From assembly GCF_000498395.2 (NCBI RefSeq), contig NZ_CP010979.1:2790001-2854000 (forward strand): DNA of 64,000 nucleotides, written 5' to 3'. Under the pieces are notes generated by a model. The model was not told the origin of the DNA. It saw only the letters and a list, made by a program, of their open reading frames with translations, and searched no databases. Of this stretch, positions 29,507-42,578 are shown piece after piece. Both the position numbers and the translations under genes were made by a program. Source of the DNA: Pseudomonas putida S13.1.2 (GTDB taxonomy: Bacteria; Pseudomonadota; Gammaproteobacteria; Pseudomonadales; Pseudomonadaceae). Position 1 is the first letter of the stretch; every line of letters begins with the position of its first letter.

Positions 29507-30724
29507 CTATCCACGACTGTCGCCATCCGGGGAATGTTCTTTCAGGTTCCAGCGCACTGGCGCGATGAACAGCATGAACGTCATCCAGATGAAGGTTGCC
29601 GGCCCCGCAAGCACAAAGACCAGGCTGGCAATCAGCCCTGAAACGGCGTCACCAATGACGGCAGTGAAGTAGTAGAGGGAAAAATTCCTGCCAACTTCAT
29701 GCTCGCTCGACAAACACTGGATGTTGGTCACGATAGCGATATCGACAAACGCACCAATGAAGCCGACCAGGAACAACATCAGCAGGAACAGCCAGCTGTT
29801 GAATTGCAGTGCCACCGCTGCAGCAAAAAACAGTGCGCCGTACAGCACCCAGTAACGCACCACCAGTCGTGCGGTTGTGCGCGGGTTGAAGCGTGTGTAG
29901 AGCATGCCACCCAATACGGTGCCTGCAGCAAGCAGTGAAAATACGTAACCCACCGCCGCTTCAGAGGCGAAGTGTTCCAGCACTGACGCAGGAAGGATGA
30001 AGCGAATCACCGAGGTGGCGAACATCGCACAGAGCGTGGTGCAGCCAATAACAGCAAACAAAGGCGCATTGCTGACCCTGAGCTGCCTTACACTGCGCGC
30101 CGCATCCCGGACAATCGCGCGCCCATCGAATGCCTGCCGGACGCCCTGCCTGGCAGGCTCAAGGGTAGCGATGGAAATGGCCGACAACACCAGGCACGCC
30201 GCAAAGAACAGGAAGGTTGCTTCGCGAGACAGCAGTAACACACATGCCGAAAACACCAGCGGCCCGAGAATCGAGGCTGCATCCTCGATCACCTGGATGC
30301 CGCTGTTCACCGAGGCCAGCTGGTCCTTTTCGACAAGGTCCGGAAAGTACGCGCGAAACGCAGGCACATAAAGGCATTCGAGCGCTGTCATCAGCATCGC
30401 AAGGCCGACCAGGACGGGCAACACGGGTGAGGACAAGCTGAACAAGGTAAAGAAGGCAAGTGCCAGCAGGCCTTTGGCCGCCTCGACCGCAATAAGCGTT
30501 CGTTTCTTGTCGACGTTATCCGCCAGCCAGCCGCCCAAGGGTGAACACACCATGCTCGGCAAGTAGCGGAAGAAATAGGCGATGCCAATCAAAAGCAGAT
30601 CCGCCTCGGTCATGGACACGATTGCCACGGCAAACGCAGCTTCGAAGGCAAATTCACCACATTTGGAAAAGCAATAGCCCAACGCCAGAGAACGTGTTCC
30701 GGGGTTACGACTCAACGCCTGCAT
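29507..30724 (-). CDS. MFS transporter
   Basis: This is a 405-aa major facilitator protein with about 11-12 helices; the loop motif PLGGWLADNVDKKRT matches the MFS signature between helices 2 and 3. It resembles the enterobactin-exporter/macrolide (EntS, DHA3) group, judged from YVPAFRAYFPDLVEKDQLASVNS after helix 4. GC is a little lower than for its neighbours. No regulator is adjacent; the stretch upstream holds no gene. Substrate unknown. Confidence 0.88.
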   Translation of the reverse strand: MQALSRNPGTRSLALGYCFSKCGEFAFEAAFAVAIVSMTEADLLLIGIAYFFRYLPSMVCSPLGGWLADNVDKKRTLIAVEAAKGLLALAFFTLFSLSSPVLPVLVGLAMLMTALECLYVPAFRAYFPDLVEKDQLASVNSGIQVIEDAASILGPLVFSACVLLLSREATFLFFAACLVLSAISIATLEPARQGVRQAFDGRAIVRDAARSVRQLRVSNAPLFAVIGCTTLCAMFATSVIRFILPASVLEHFASEAAVGYVFSLLAAGTVLGGMLYTRFNPRTTARLVVRYWVLYGALFFAAAVALQFNSWLFLLMLFLVGFIGAFVDIAIVTNIQCLSSEHEVGRNFSLYYFTAVIGDAVSGLIASLVFVLAGPATFIWMTFMLFIAPVRWNLKEHSPDGDSRG

Positions 30725-31126
30725 AATGGCTGTATTCCTGAGCCAGCGGTTTAGGTCGGCTGAATTTAGAGTTCATCCACCACCGGCCTCAACGCTAAAG
30801 TTGTAACCATAGCGGCACAGCCAGCGCAGGAAAATTCAGGCTTAGAATATTCCTACACCCACTAATTAATGCCCAAAGCAGGCCTACCCCCTGCAAAACT
30901 GCATCGCAGAACTATTCAGCACACCTGATCAAGCAGTGCAGGTTGGTACCGCATGGGGAGTGGTGGCAACGGTTTAAACATTGTGTTTATCCGTCCAAAA
31001 CAGTAACTCGATGTTACTTGGGCAACGGAGCGGCCATTTTTCCGCCTTTTCGGCATGTCCTCCAGAGGCAGCAGGAGCCCCGCCAACCCTCTGCTACACT
31101 GACAAGGCTGAATGGAGGATCCTGCC
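30725..31126. other. Intergenic stretch of about 400 bases without a gene
   Basis: I see no coding frame with a ribosome site. The AT-rich part (about 30840-30875, TAGAATATTC and CTAATTAATG) would suit the promoter of the MFS gene on the minus strand. TACACT at about 31092 could be a -10 for the 75-aa gene on the plus strand. No repeat or RNA structure of note was found. Confidence 0.4.
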
Positions 31127-31354
31127 ATGTCCGAAAGAGAGCTCACCACCCTCCTGTCGCTGATGAACCAGCGCCAGGCCTGCCTGAACAGTGCCTGCAA
31201 GGAGATTGCCGACTGGATCGACCGGCAGGGCGATGTGCCCGCCGCCGGCAAGATCCGCGCCAGCCTGAAGGCACTGGAGGCCGATGAGGCCCAGGTTCGA
31301 AAGACCCTTACGTCGCTAACGCTCGACAGGCCGCTGCCGCGCTTTCGTAGCTGA
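31127..31354 (+). CDS. Small helical hypothetical protein (75 aa)
   Basis: I do not recognise a named family. It is predicted as two or three helices (LTTLLSLMNQRQACLNSACKEIADW-type first helix, truncated here; then AGKIRASLKALEADEAQVRKTL), hydrophilic, with two cysteines, and could form a helical hairpin or coiled coil. GGAGG 7 bases upstream of the ATG at 31127 is a strong ribosome site and a perfect terminator follows 20 bases after the stop, so it is a real, separately transcribed gene. Confidence 0.75.
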   Translation: MSERELTTLLSLMNQRQACLNSACKEIADWIDRQGDVPAAGKIRASLKALEADEAQVRKTLTSLTLDRPLPRFRS

Positions 31355-31373
31355 AAGACGCAGCTGAAAAAGA

Positions 31374-31398
31374 AAAGGGCCGCTAAGCGCGGCCCTTT
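31374..31398. terminator. Bidirectional Rho-independent terminator
   Basis: A perfect 10-bp stem AAAGGGCCGC / GCGGCCCTTT with a 5-base loop separates the convergent 75-aa gene and PCuAC gene. A-rich sequence upstream and T's downstream give U-runs in both directions. Confidence 0.88.
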
Positions 31399-31404
31399 GG
31401 TCTG

Positions 31405-31887
31405 TCAGTGCTTCATGTGCATGTGGTCATGCCCACCGCCGGCCTCGGCGTTGAGCGGACGCACTTCGGCCTGCACGTCGAGGGTTTCCTTGGCCCCCTT
31501 GGCATCCTCGATGGTCAGGGTCAGTGGCACTTTCTCGCCTTCCTTCACCTGATTGTTCAGGCCCATCAGCATCACATGCAGGCCATTGGGGTCCAGGGTC
31601 ACGGCCTTGCCGGCCGGCAGCTCGACGGCCTTGACCTCACGCATGCCCATCACCTCGCCGTTCATGGTCATTTCGTGCACCTGCACGGTCTTGGCCACGG
31701 GCGAAGCCACGCTCACCAGCTTGCTGTCGCTGCTGGCGGTCAGGGTCATGAAAGCACCGGTGGACTGCTGGTGCGGCACACTGGCACGGACCCAGGCATC
31801 GCTCACCGTGGTCTGGGCCAGGGCCGGCAGGGCCAGGCCCATCAGTGCCAGGGCAGCCAGGCCGCGTTTGATCGGTTGCATCGACAT
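31405..31887 (-). CDS. PCu(A)C periplasmic copper chaperone
   Basis: This is a 160-aa periplasmic protein that delivers Cu(I) to cytochrome c oxidase, usually together with SCO1. A signal peptide (about 1-24, cut after ALAQ) precedes the cupredoxin-like domain. The copper motif H-x10-M-x21-H-x-M is exact: H71, M82, H104 and M106. A His/Met-rich tail (HDHMHMKH) adds extra copper-binding capacity. It begins directly after the SCO1 stop (TGA-ATG), so they form an operon. A terminator follows 7 bases past its stop. Confidence 0.94.
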   Translation of the reverse strand: MSMQPIKRGLAALALMGLALPALAQTTVSDAWVRASVPHQQSTGAFMTLTASSDSKLVSVASPVAKTVQVHEMTMNGEVMGMREVKAVELPAGKAVTLDPNGLHVMLMGLNNQVKEGEKVPLTLTIEDAKGAKETLDVQAEVRPLNAEAGGGHDHMHMKH

Positions 31888-32496
31888 TCAGCAAATCTCC
31901 ATCAGGGTGACCAGGTCTTCAGCGCATTCCTTGGCATTCAGGGAATGACCCAGGCTCAGGCGCAGGGTGCCACGCGTATCGTAGACGTAGCTGGTAGACG
32001 AGTGAGAAATGGTATAGGTGTCACCGGCCGGGACCTTCTCGTAGAACACCTTGAACTCCTTGGCCACTTCCGCGATTTCTTCGGGGGTGCCAGTGAGTGC
32101 AGTGAACGACGGGTCGAAGGCCTTGACGTAGGCATCGAGTACTTCGGGGGTGTCGCGCTCCGGGTCCAGGGTGATGAACACCACCTGGAACAGGTCGCGG
32201 TCACGACCGCGCAGCAGTTTGCGGATTTGTGCCGCACGCGCCAGGGTGGTCGGGCAAACCGCCGGGCACTGGGTGAACCCGAAGAAGATCATCGGCATGC
32301 TGCCGTAGAAGCTCGACAGGGTGCGCACATTGCCTTGCGGGTCCTTGAGGCGGAACTTGCGCCCAAGGATCTCGTTGCTCATGTTCTTGCCGTACTTGAA
32401 CTCGAGCCCGCGGGCCGGGCTGCAGCCTGCCAGCAGGCCAAGCCCGAGAACGCCCATCCCGGCGACAACCGCGCGCCGGGTAAGTAGATCATTCAT
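31888..32496 (-). CDS. SCO1/SenC copper-delivery lipoprotein
   Basis: This is a 202-aa thioredoxin-fold lipoprotein for Cu(A) assembly of cytochrome oxidase. The lipobox is LLAGC (after about 25 residues). Copper ligands: CPAVC (CxxxC) in FFGFTQCPAVCPTT, and His in the later ISHSSTSYVYD. The start ATG at 32494-32496 (MNDLLTRRAVV) is supported by AAAGGATGG upstream; the longer frame to 32559 has no ribosome site. It is coupled to the PCuAC gene. Confidence 0.93.
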   Translation of the reverse strand: MNDLLTRRAVVAGMGVLGLGLLAGCSPARGLEFKYGKNMSNEILGRKFRLKDPQGNVRTLSSFYGSMPMIFFGFTQCPAVCPTTLARAAQIRKLLRGRDRDLFQVVFITLDPERDTPEVLDAYVKAFDPSFTALTGTPEEIAEVAKEFKVFYEKVPAGDTYTISHSSTSYVYDTRGTLRLSLGHSLNAKECAEDLVTLMEIC

Positions 32497-32715
32497 GAAA
32501 CCATCCTTTACAGGGAAGGTGCCGGCCCTCGGGACGGGCCGGCTGAAAAACCGGGGCATTCTTGCATGACACCCAAAGCGGTTCTACCCGACGAACGCGG
32601 GTATGGCCTGCAGCCCTTTGAATACGGGCTGCGGCCTGTTGTCGCAGGGGTTGAAACCGTAACAGTTTGTTGCTAAGAGAGCCGCCCTCACACAAGCCAT
32701 GCAGGCGCGTCAGCC

Positions 32716-33309
<594 letters not shown>

Positions 33310-33358
33310 TCACAGACTTGCGGCCAAGTGTACGCCAACCCGGCCTTTGAACAAAGTC

Positions 33359-34393
33359 CTAGTAATTGACTCGGGAAAGCGCATATTCAGGGGAGCGCCC
33401 CCGTGGCGCCGCCAGCCAAGCCTGCATTCGCCGGTACAGGCCGCGCTCCAGCCACTGGTAGCTGAACCACGACATTAGTCCAATGGACGGCACGCACAGG
33501 GCAAATACCAGATACGGGTTCAGGTGCAGGCGCTGGCTGGCGAACCAGCCGGCATACAGCACCAGCACATGTATCAGGTACACCGAGTACGAACAATCGC
33601 CAAGGGCCTTGAGCAGCCGATTGCCCTGGAACAGTGGTTCCAGGGCCACGAAGGCCAGCACGATCATCGCACTCGGCAGCCCCCAATGCAGCAAGCGCTG
33701 GGAAGCGTCCAGATGGTAGATCGCCAGGCCGGCCACGCCCAGCAATGCCAGCGGCAACCACCTGCCCTGCCGGATCATCCCGCGACGGTACAGTACACCC
33801 AGACCGATGCCGAGCAGGAATTCGTAGATGATGTCGTTGTTATAGAAGCGGCTGAGCACGCCCATGCGCCCCAGTACCTCGCTGACCAGTAACAGTGCAA
33901 CAGTCACCAACAGCAGGTGATGCCGCTGGCGTACCAGGAAGGCCAGGCCGAACAGCAGGTAGAAGAACATCTCGAAGTTCAGCGTCCAGCCCACGTTCAG
34001 GGTCGGGTAAAGGCCATAGCCACCGGGGTTTTCCGCCGGGATGAACAGCAACGACAAGAGCAGGTGATGCCAGGCGAATTCCTGATGCGGCATCCATTGG
34101 CTGAAGGCCAGTAGCAACGCGGCCATCAATGCGGAGTAGAACCAGTAGGCAGGAACAATACGCAGTACCCGATTGAGCAGGAACTGGCGCGGTTCGATGG
34201 TTTTGTCGCGGGTCGACAGGTAGATGACCAGCCCGCTGATGACAAAGAAGATGTCGACCCCCACGGCGCCACGGTCAGTGAGCAGTTGGCCGATGGGGCC
34301 GGTGGCGTGGAAATCGAAGAAGATCTGCATGAAATGGTGGCAGACTACCACCCAGGCGGCGAACGCCCGCAGTGCCTGAAGCGAATACAGCAT
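33359..34393 (-). CDS. Acyltransferase 3 family membrane protein (OafA/YrhL-like)
   Basis: This is a 344-aa protein with about 10 helices that transfers acyl groups (often acetyl) to sugars of O-antigen, exopolysaccharide or similar. Motifs: LRAFAAWVVVCHHF with the catalytic His, GAVGVDIFFVISG, and FLLNRVLRIVPAYWF. The ATG at 34391-34393 (MLYSLQALRAF) is chosen since family members start this way; the frame upstream to 34519 reads through a degenerate REP. No glycan genes are adjacent, so the acceptor is unknown. Confidence 0.92.
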   Translation of the reverse strand: MLYSLQALRAFAAWVVVCHHFMQIFFDFHATGPIGQLLTDRGAVGVDIFFVISGLVIYLSTRDKTIEPRQFLLNRVLRIVPAYWFYSALMAALLLAFSQWMPHQEFAWHHLLLSLLFIPAENPGGYGLYPTLNVGWTLNFEMFFYLLFGLAFLVRQRHHLLLVTVALLLVSEVLGRMGVLSRFYNNDIIYEFLLGIGLGVLYRRGMIRQGRWLPLALLGVAGLAIYHLDASQRLLHWGLPSAMIVLAFVALEPLFQGNRLLKALGDCSYSVYLIHVLVLYAGWFASQRLHLNPYLVFALCVPSIGLMSWFSYQWLERGLYRRMQAWLAAPRGRSPEYALSRVNY

Positions 34394-34418
34394 GAAATAC
34401 CCTGCGCTTGCCGGTGTA

Positions 34419-34507
34419 TTGAGGCCTTCGGGAGCGCTTTGCGCTCCATCGCCGGCAAGCCAGCTCCCACAGGGACCGCGCTCACCGGCAATCGGGCTGC
34501 ATAGCAG
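34419..34507. repeat. Degenerate REP element
   Basis: GGGAGCGCTTTGCGCTCC hairpin followed by a CGCCGGCAAGCCAGCTCCCA core and CGGGCTGC/GCAGCCC pairing, between the acyltransferase start and the cti stop. It is a partial member of the GCCGGCAAGCCAGCTCCCAC class seen intact at 41125-41233. Confidence 0.65.
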
Positions 34508-34565
34508 CCCCCGGACCACCCACCAGTTCCGACCGCAGGGTGCTCGGAAAGGTCAGCCTACCCGA

Positions 34566-36866
34566 TCAGAGGTTCTCATAGCGGTTCATGTCCAGCACGC
34601 CCGCCTCCACCGGCGTGGTCTCCTTGATGAAGCTGTTCAGGTCATGGAAGTAGCGCCAGAATTCAGGGTGACTGCGGCGCACGCCCCAACGCATGACAAT
34701 GCGCTCGAACCTGGCTGCATCGTCCTTCGCATACTCCATGTCTTCGACAAACTCCGCCACATCCCGGGTCGGCACGTTGAAGATGAAGTTGGGATAGCTG
34801 CTGAGCACGCCCGGGTACAGGGTCAGGGTATCCAACCCCGGCTGGTAGCGGTACGCCTCGCCCAGCAGGAACGCCACGTTGCTGTGGGCGCGGTTGCGCA
34901 GCAGGCTGTACACCTGGCGCTGGCCGCCCTGCCCTTCGATGCGCAGCATGGTCGCCTCGGGCAACTGGTTGATCACCTTCAGCCCGGCAGCCGGGCGCGA
35001 CACCAGGCGGCTGAGCGACTGCTCGGCATTGCGGAACTCTTCGCTCATCTGCGGCCGTGAGCAGAACGCGCCCTGGCAGCGGTTGATCGGGTCGGGCGCA
35101 GCATTCAGGCTGCCGGTGCGCTGCACCAGCTTCAGGCCAAAGTCGCGCTTGGGGTCGAGTGGGTCGAGCTTGATGCCACTCGGGGTGTCGGTGTCGATGT
35201 CTTCATAATCCATCCACATCTTCACCTTGCCGCTGTTCTGGTACCAGTCGCTGAGAATCGCCTGGCGATGGTCGGCCGGCATCAGGCGCAGGAAGTTGAC
35301 CTCGGCGCCATTGCGGATCAGGTCGAAGTACAGGCGCGTCTGCAACTGGTGCGAAACGTTGCCGAACACGTCGAAGTTTACCGCCAGCTGGTAATAGGTG
35401 CGTTCCAGCAGCGGGTAGTCGAACAGCCACACGGTCTGCGGCACATCACCGATCAGGCCCTTGCTGACCGAAGCGCTGTCGAAGTGGCGAAAGATGCTCA
35501 GCAGCGCGTTGTCGTTACCGGCCCACAAGGTCGACCAGCCCGGTGCCGGCATGTCTGCATAAGCGTCGCGGCGCAGCTTTTCATATGCGTTGCGCTTGTC
35601 GCGGTAAGCGTGCCACAGGCTCAGCACACTGCCCACGTCATCGATCTGCCCGGGCATGGCCAGCAGCGGCGTGGCCTCGCCACGGTACTCGGCGTCGGTG
35701 ATGTAGCGGTCGAAGGCCGGCTCCTGGAACAATGCCCAGAAGTTGTCGCGGATCACATCAGTAGCGATCTGCCCGCGGCACACCGGGCCGCGGATGAACG
35801 TGCGCACGAAGTACTCGGCGTTATCCAGCATGAACTGGTAGCGCGCCACTGCCGGGATGGCCTCGAAGGTTTCGAACGGGTTGGCCCGGTGACGCGGGCC
35901 GTAGCCTGGCAGCGCGGCGGCATGCCAGTCGCCGGCGTAGAACAGCTGCTTCACCCGCTTGAGCTTCTGCGGCCCCATCGGGTAGGTGATGTGCGTCTTG
36001 TGCACGATCACGCCCTGCACCGGGATCAGGCGGTAATAGAAGTCGGTGCCAGGTGGGTCGTTGGGGCGACGCGTGGCAATGATGTCGGCCGGCTGGCCGC
36101 TGGGCGTGCGTGACCGCACCCACTGGAAGAAGTGGCCCTGCTCGCCGCCGACGAAGTAGATGTGCGCCAGGAACAGATGCTCGTAAAGCCAGCGGCCGAC
36201 CAGCGCCTCGGTGGAACCCGGGCGGTTGAGCAGCTCTTCCCAGTCGGCGATCTGCCTGGCTTCGGTATCACTGGGCTTGATCGGCTGGTACTCCACCGGC
36301 GCCCCGGCCGCCAGCCATCGGCGCATGGTGTCGTATTCCTTGTCGGTCAGCCCGGTCACCGCCAGCGGCATGCCCTCCTTGGGGTGCGCACCGGCATAGG
36401 CGTCGAACTCATGGGGCAACGGGCACATGTTGTTGCGGCTCAGGCCCAGGACGATTTCCTCGGGCAGCTTGGCATTTGGCGTGAGCGGGGTCTTGTGCCC
36501 CAACTCCAGCATGCGCGCCATCAGCGCTGCCTGGCTGCCCTGGTTGTCGAGCACCGAGTAGAAGCCTTTCTTGCGCCATTGTTCTTCGCTGTGGGCGTCG
36601 TAAAACAGCCGCGTGGTGGGCACCGCCTTGCTGCGGTCGCCCTCGTAGACCGGCACTTTGCTGGCCCCGCGTACCGCGCCTTCCGGGCTTTCCAGCTTCA
36701 GCTGGCAGGCGGCGTCGTTGCAGGCGTGGCAGGCCACGCATTTCTCGGTGAAGATCGGCTGAATGTCCCGGGTGTAGGAAATAGCCGGGCTCGACTGGGG
36801 GGCTTGCCCGAACGCCGCGCTGCTGATGAGCAGAGCGAAGGCGCCGGCAAGGATACGATGCACCAT
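34566..36866 (-). CDS. cti: Fatty-acid cis/trans isomerase (Cti)
   Basis: This is a 766-aa periplasmic heme protein that converts cis- to trans-unsaturated fatty acids in membrane phospholipids in response to solvents and heat, typical of Pseudomonas and Vibrio. A signal peptide (about 1-20) is followed by the cytochrome-c-type heme motif CVACH (C43, C46, H47). The remaining text (e.g. YDAHSEEQWRKKGFYSVLD, LPAGPFEVEFLRLMPADHRQ-like region near 540) fits Cti. It is divergent from metH (175-base gap), the linkage known in P. putida. Expression is usually constitutive. Confidence 0.96.
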   Translation of the reverse strand: MVHRILAGAFALLISSAAFGQAPQSSPAISYTRDIQPIFTEKCVACHACNDAACQLKLESPEGAVRGASKVPVYEGDRSKAVPTTRLFYDAHSEEQWRKKGFYSVLDNQGSQAALMARMLELGHKTPLTPNAKLPEEIVLGLSRNNMCPLPHEFDAYAGAHPKEGMPLAVTGLTDKEYDTMRRWLAAGAPVEYQPIKPSDTEARQIADWEELLNRPGSTEALVGRWLYEHLFLAHIYFVGGEQGHFFQWVRSRTPSGQPADIIATRRPNDPPGTDFYYRLIPVQGVIVHKTHITYPMGPQKLKRVKQLFYAGDWHAAALPGYGPRHRANPFETFEAIPAVARYQFMLDNAEYFVRTFIRGPVCRGQIATDVIRDNFWALFQEPAFDRYITDAEYRGEATPLLAMPGQIDDVGSVLSLWHAYRDKRNAYEKLRRDAYADMPAPGWSTLWAGNDNALLSIFRHFDSASVSKGLIGDVPQTVWLFDYPLLERTYYQLAVNFDVFGNVSHQLQTRLYFDLIRNGAEVNFLRLMPADHRQAILSDWYQNSGKVKMWMDYEDIDTDTPSGIKLDPLDPKRDFGLKLVQRTGSLNAAPDPINRCQGAFCSRPQMSEEFRNAEQSLSRLVSRPAAGLKVINQLPEATMLRIEGQGGQRQVYSLLRNRAHSNVAFLLGEAYRYQPGLDTLTLYPGVLSSYPNFIFNVPTRDVAEFVEDMEYAKDDAARFERIVMRWGVRRSHPEFWRYFHDLNSFIKETTPVEAGVLDMNRYENL

Positions 36867-37041
36867 GTGCGAAAAGTCCTGGTTCTAGAAAGCCATCACG
36901 ATTGTTGCCTGGTCGTCCTGGGTGCTGTTAACCGTGCCAGCAACATGAACAGTTTTCATGCAAATGGGCAATGCGCCTAAAAACCGCGCAACTTTGATAT
37001 GATTTCGCACCTTCTGATATTTGCCCGACCAGGTAGTTCCT

Positions 37042-40749
<3,708 letters not shown>

Positions 40750-40753
40750 GACT

Positions 40754-40861
40754 ATTGGGGCCGCTTTGCGGCCCATCGCGACACAAGGCCGCTCCTACAG
40801 GGGACCGCATTCCCTTGCAGCAGCGGCCTTGTGTCGCGATGGGCTGCACAACAGCCCCAAT
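40754..40861. repeat. REP pair, GGCCTTGTGTCGCGA class
   Basis: Two inverted copies of the core ATCGCGACACAAGGCCGCT / AGCGGCCTTGTGTCGCGAT, bracketed by ATTGGGG / CCCCAAT, lie directly after metH. They probably serve as mRNA 3' stabiliser or as REP-transposase target. Confidence 0.88.
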
Positions 40862-40908
40862 GGGCACCTACACTGTCCCTGATTGCCTCTGATTCTTCAG
40901 GAGCCACC

Positions 40909-41124
40909 ATGGACGATTCCAGCCAGGGCAAACCCCCAACCTTCTGGCAGATGCTGCACAGCATCCTCGCCGCCGCCTTTGGCGTGCAAAGCGGCAAGAA
41001 CCGCGCTCGCGACTTCACCCACGGCAAAGCCAGCCATTTCATTGCACTGGGGACGCTCTTCACCCTGATATTCATCATGGTGCTGATCGGGTTGGTGCAG
41101 TTGGCCCTGCACCTTACCCGCTAG
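40909..41124 (+). CDS. DUF2970 small membrane protein (71 aa)
   Basis: This is a 71-aa protein of the DUF2970 family: PPTFWQMLHSILAAAFGVQS then a basic loop and one C-terminal membrane helix (about 45-66). Function is unknown; members are widespread in gamma- and beta-proteobacteria. AGGAG lies 6 bases before the ATG at 40909. A REP pair starts directly after the stop codon. Confidence 0.85.
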   Translation: MDDSSQGKPPTFWQMLHSILAAAFGVQSGKNRARDFTHGKASHFIALGTLFTLIFIMVLIGLVQLALHLTR

Positions 41125-41233
41125 CCTGTACCGGCCTCATCGCCGGCAAGCCAGCTCCCGCAGGTTTTCTGCAGCCTCTGGGCCTGCGCTGTACCTGTGG
41201 GAGCTGGCTTGCCGGCGATGAGGCCGGTACAGG
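41125..41233. repeat. Near-perfect 40-bp inverted repeat (REP pair, GCCGGCAAGCCAGCTCCC class)
   Basis: CCTGTACCGGCCTCATCGCC and the following 20 bases at 41125-41164 are matched by their complement at 41194-41233 with only one or two differences, around a 29-base spacer. It is the cleanest REP dimer in the window. It starts at the base after the DUF2970 stop codon. Confidence 0.9.
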
Positions 41234-41242
41234 CAACACAAA

Positions 41243-41273
41243 AACGCCTGCAGGACATCCCCCCGCAGGCGCT
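41243..41273 (-). terminator. Rho-independent terminator of the 37-aa gene
   Basis: On the minus strand CGCCTGC ... GCAGGCG (7-bp stem, loop of 13 bases with partial pairing) is followed by TTTTTGTGTT. It ends the short minus-strand transcript that begins upstream of 41416. Confidence 0.75.
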
Positions 41274-41302
41274 GTTGCTACATCACGGTCTAAAAGAAAA
41301 GT

Positions 41303-41416
41303 CTACTGGTGGCTGACCCAATACACGGCAGTGACCACCACCAGGACGATCAGGCAGAGGATCGCCCAGGCATCGACGCTGCTGTCAGCTTTGCGGACCT
41401 TGGTTGAGTTTCCCAT
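41303..41416 (-). CDS. Very small membrane protein (37 aa)
   Basis: A 38-codon frame (MGNSTKVRKADSSVDAW, then one hydrophobic helix of about 16 residues ILCLIVLVVVTAVYW, and a short VSHQ tail). AGAGG stands 7 bases before the ATG at 41416 and a good terminator follows 30 bases downstream, so it is very likely expressed. The N-terminus is polar and basic, the helix would span the inner membrane. I know no function; similar sized single-helix proteins stabilise larger membrane complexes. Confidence 0.75.
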   Translation of the reverse strand: MGNSTKVRKADSSVDAWAILCLIVLVVVTAVYWVSHQ

Positions 41417-41501
41417 TGCATTGCCTCTTGTAGTGGTTATGGGAATGCACTTCACAACCAGCAGTTAAGACGAGCAATGCCCTTCACTCAAGCAGGGTCT
41501 T

Positions 41502-42578
41502 TCAATAGTCGACCGGTGACGTCAGAAACGGGTACTGGTAGCTGGCCGGCCGCCCTTCGGCGCTGTAATGCAAAAAATCTACGCCATAGTCGGGCCGTTC
41601 CAGCAGTTTCAGCCACCGCCTGGCCTTGGCCTGGTCGATTGCCTGCAGTACCGGGGCACTGTGCACGCGCTGGCCGTCGCGGTTCAGCGCCACACCCTGG
41701 GCATCGTCGTGCAACATCACCATGGCCCAACCGCCAAGGGTGAAATGCCCACCCATCAGCGCGCTCAAGCGCCCGTCGATGCGCGCACGCAAGGCCTCGG
41801 GCGAACTGTTGACGGCGCCGAACAGCACGTCACGCCCCGGTGTATGCCCGGCCTCCTCGAACGCCTGCATGGCGCCAAAGGCCATCTCGTCATTGGCAGA
41901 CCACACCAGGCGGGTGGCCGGGTATCGCTCCAGCAATTGCTGCGCCTGCTCGTAGGCGCGCTCGCGGCTCCAGCCGCCGTATACCACCTGGCGCAGGCGA
42001 ACCTGAGGGAAGTCGGCCAGGGCGCGGCGCATGCCCTCCTCGCGCAACTGCGAGGCCGGTGTGGTCTTGAGCCCGGCAAAGGCCACCAGGTCCACCGGCC
42101 CTGCGTCGCGAGGCAGTTGCGCAACCATCAGGTGCAACATCTGGAAGCCCGCCTGCTCGTCGTTGCTCATCAGGGTACCCAGTGGCTCGACATACTTGTC
42201 GGGCTGGGCCTGTATGCTACGGGCCTGGCTGGCGGTCAGGCCATTATTGACCAGCAGCAGCTTGACCCCGGTGCCACGCGACAGCCGCAGGATTTCCGGT
42301 GCCACGTACTGCTCGTTGACCAGCACCAGGTAATCCGGCCGCTGCGCCCCGTTCAAGATTGCCCTGGCCTTGCTCAGCGCCAGGTCGGGACGGCGCTCGC
42401 TGTACTCCACGCGCAGGGACATGCCCAGTTCGTCCGCAGCGGCCTGCATGAAGCGGGTGTAGCTGGTCCAGAATGTCTCGGTGGACAACCCCGGATTGAG
42501 GAACACCACCGAGGCCGGCTGCGCATTTGCCGCCAGTGGCAGGGCAAGACACAAGCTTTGGCACAGGGCCTTGAGCAT
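41502..42578 (-). CDS. Periplasmic sugar-type binding protein (orphan)
   Basis: This is a 358-aa periplasmic-binding protein of the LacI/ribose-binding fold. A signal peptide (about 1-20, cut after ANAQ) is followed by VVFLNPGLSTETFWTSY, a hinge region LLLVNNGLTASQ, and VWSANDEMAFGAMQAFEEAG typical of the type I fold. No permease or ATPase gene is nearby, so it may feed a membrane sensor or a distant ABC transporter. The ATG at 42576-42578 (MLKALCQSLCL) is chosen over the frame open to 42647 because the signal peptide begins there. Confidence 0.85.
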   Translation of the reverse strand: MLKALCQSLCLALPLAANAQPASVVFLNPGLSTETFWTSYTRFMQAAADELGMSLRVEYSERRPDLALSKARAILNGAQRPDYLVLVNEQYVAPEILRLSRGTGVKLLLVNNGLTASQARSIQAQPDKYVEPLGTLMSNDEQAGFQMLHLMVAQLPRDAGPVDLVAFAGLKTTPASQLREEGMRRALADFPQVRLRQVVYGGWSRERAYEQAQQLLERYPATRLVWSANDEMAFGAMQAFEEAGHTPGRDVLFGAVNSSPEALRARIDGRLSALMGGHFTLGGWAMVMLHDDAQGVALNRDGQRVHSAPVLQAIDQAKARRWLKLLERPDYGVDFLHYSAEGRPASYQYPFLTSPVDY

